Shown: positions 62,770 through 64,000 of the stretch, in pieces
Position numbering within the stretch: position 1 is the first letter of the stretch
How the letters are laid out: every line of letters begins with the position of its first letter
From: CAYRZL01 sp964428795
GTDB lineage: Bacteria; Bacillota; Clostridia; Lachnospirales; Lachnospiraceae
Assembly: GCA_964428795.1 (NCBI GenBank)
Contig: CAYRZL010000003.1
Location: 1 to 64,000, forward strand
Length of the DNA stretch: 64,000 nt
Direction of reading: 5' to 3'
Translations under genes and position numbers: made by a program
Notes under the pieces: model-generated
Seen by the model: the letters and a program-made list of their open reading frames with translations, nothing else
Told to the model about the DNA's origin: nothing
The model's database searches: none

Positions 62770-63789
62770 ATGTCAAATATCAAATCCGCTGTAAGCCTGT
62801 ATAGCTTACAGAACGAATATTTAACAAAAAAAATGAATCTGAAGGAAATCATTCAATATGTAAAAGAATGCGGAGCTCAGGGTGTAGAGATTGTTCCGGA
62901 TCAGATGCTGAAAAATGCACCGCATATATCGGATGAGAGCGTTGCCGAATTCAAAGAAGTGATTGCTGAGACGGGACTTACGCCGGTCATTGCAGATGTT
63001 TATTTGAATACGAACCTTTACAAGAACAGAACACTGACACAAAGGGAATGTATCGATCTTTTAATTGATGAGATCAAAATGGCAAATAAGCTTGGTATTC
63101 CAATGCTTCGTCTTGTTTCCATGGTTCCATACTGGGTATGTGAACCTCTTCTTCCGTACTGTGAAAAATACGGAGTGGTCATTGCATTGGAAGTTCATGC
63201 TGCAATGGCGTTTGACATTCCTGAAACGAAAGCGTTTATTGAGGAAATGAAGCGACTGAATTCCCCGTATGTCGGGCTTGTGATCGACACGGGAATTTTC
63301 TGCCGGAGATTTCCCAGACGCGTCAGTGCGTATGAGTCTCAAAACGGCACGAATCCGGCTATTTTTGAGTATATGGACATGCTGTTTAAAAAGGGAACCG
63401 ATTTTCATGCAGAGCAAATCCGTTTACAGGGAGCTTTCCCTCCGGAGCTTAAAGACATTGACCTGACGGAGCATGACAAAATGTTTCTTCCGCTCTGTGA
63501 TGGTTATGAGAATCTCCCGTTCGAGGTTATGGATGATCTGCTTCCTTATATCAAACATTTTCATTTTAAATTGTTTGAAATGACACCGGAAGGACCGGAG
63601 TATTCTATGGATTACAAAGCCTTGCTTGAATACCTTCATGATCATGACTGGTCGGGATTCGTCGCGACGGAATATGAAGGGAATCGTTTTACGATTCCGG
63701 GGACGCCGTTCGTTGAAAAAGAGCAGGTTGCCGCGAATGTGAAATATGTAAACGAATGTTTAAAAGAAATCCAGGGACAGGAGGGATAA
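62770..63789 (+). CDS. C-glycoside deglycosidase alpha-subunit-like protein
   Basis: A 339-residue TIM barrel that resembles DfgA/DgpC/CarB, the catalytic subunit that cleaves the C-C bond of 3-keto C-glycosides with a metal ion. Features are LYSLQNEYLTKKMNLKE, GVEIVPDQMLK, and the metal-type residues Glu in ALEVHAAM, Asp in GLVIDTGIF, His in IKHFHFK and Glu in VATEYEGNR. It is followed by a DUF6379-like gene, the beta subunit in known pairs. The start at 62770 has GGAAGGAGAG upstream; the open frame extends further up into the previous gene without a start signal. Other TIM-barrel isomerases remain possible. Confidence 0.7.
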   Translation: MSNIKSAVSLYSLQNEYLTKKMNLKEIIQYVKECGAQGVEIVPDQMLKNAPHISDESVAEFKEVIAETGLTPVIADVYLNTNLYKNRTLTQRECIDLLIDEIKMANKLGIPMLRLVSMVPYWVCEPLLPYCEKYGVVIALEVHAAMAFDIPETKAFIEEMKRLNSPYVGLVIDTGIFCRRFPRRVSAYESQNGTNPAIFEYMDMLFKKGTDFHAEQIRLQGAFPPELKDIDLTEHDKMFLPLCDGYENLPFEVMDDLLPYIKHFHFKLFEMTPEGPEYSMDYKALLEYLHDHDWSGFVATEYEGNRFTIPGTPFVEKEQVAANVKYVNECLKEIQGQEG

Positions 63790-63791
63790 AT

Positions 63792-64000
63792 ATGTTTGAT
63801 AATAATGTATTTCTTGAAAATACCTGCAAAAATACAGTAGAAGACGGAAAGGTCATTGGATATGAGATGCAGACAAATATCACCTATTACAGGGGAATTC
63901 CCATGTCCATGATCGAATATATAAAAGTTGCAGCAGACGGTGCAGAGGTTCCTGAGGAAGATATTCGCATATCCATTGATGAAACAGACTGGTTTACGCT
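63792..64000 (+). CDS. DUF6379-like protein, C-glycoside deglycosidase beta subunit candidate (partial)
   Basis: The first 69 codons of a gene that runs off the window. It starts 2 bases after the previous stop, with AGGAGGG upstream. The sequence begins MFDNNVFLENTCKN, then YYRGIPMSMIEYIKVAADG and EVPEEDIRISIDE. This matches the start of DUF6379/deglycosidase beta subunits (DfgB, DgpB, CarC), small beta-sandwich proteins of about 130-150 residues that complete the active site of the alpha subunit. The identity rests on this short N-terminus plus the tight pairing with 62770. Confidence 0.65.
   Translation, partial: MFDNNVFLENTCKNTVEDGKVIGYEMQTNITYYRGIPMSMIEYIKVAADGAEVPEEDIRISIDETDWFT

Overview
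The window reads as a chromosome segment of an anaerobic Firmicute, most likely a gut Lachnospiraceae (Clostridium cluster XIVa). The evidence is the gene content and order (hprK, M18 aminopeptidase, murB, rapZ, whiA; ftsEX-ctpA-glmM), the strong GGAGG ribosome sites, type III glutamine synthetase, HPr kinase, class II aldolase, and secreted proteins ending in NGWWY-type wall-binding repeats. No phage, integrase, transposase or CRISPR array was found. Almost all genes lie on the + strand.

Layout. 1-180: start of a lipoprotein gene (- strand). 651-8999: housekeeping genes (CorA-like transporter, endonuclease III, AEC permease, pyrG, ftsH, uvrC). 9054-9402: a 28-bp inverted repeat running into an 11-copy, 24/25-bp tandem array directly before hprK. 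9431-16386: hprK, M18 aminopeptidase, murB, rapZ, whiA, lipid kinase, then fba on its own promoter and terminator. 16673-36610: a 20-kb surface and transport locus with a FecE-type ATPase, an SPFH protein, a Gly/Met-rich protein, a long-linker binding lipoprotein, two FecCD permeases, a DUF58 protein, a DUF4129-like membrane protein, a MoxR ATPase and three large secreted proteins with wall-binding repeats. The last two secreted proteins are a near-identical 2,817-bp tandem duplication. 36938-44251: glutamine synthetase III, a LysR regulator, a PhlG/phloretin-hydrolase-like enzyme, a thioesterase, CvfB, tRNA-Gln, an IMPACT protein and a decayed fructose PTS gene. 44349-53268: PBP1A, a DnaA-box cluster, a CdaR/PucR-type regulator, ftsE, ftsX, ctpA and glmM. 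53273-64000: an AraC/GH39-like regulator, a complete ribose-type sugar ABC transporter, a Gfo/Idh/MocA dehydrogenase, two TIM-barrel isomerase-type proteins and the start of a DUF6379-like gene.

How the genes work together. The right-hand operon looks like a C-glycoside deglycosylation cluster. In that scheme sugar or glycoside is imported, the dehydrogenase oxidises the sugar to the 3-keto form, and a two-subunit C-glycoside deglycosidase (alpha at 62770, beta starting at 63792) breaks the C-C bond. The PhlG/phloretin-hydrolase-like gene about 20 kb away could act on a released aglycone, which would fit a flavonoid-degrading gut bacterium. The 20-kb surface locus looks like one functional unit: its first gene and its last duplicated genes have promoters sharing a 17-nt block, and transport, membrane-organising, MoxR/DUF58 and wall-bound proteins sit together in it. 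I do not recognise it as a described system. A 36-nt hairpin element also occurs three times, each time just before a gene and just after a terminator-like hairpin.
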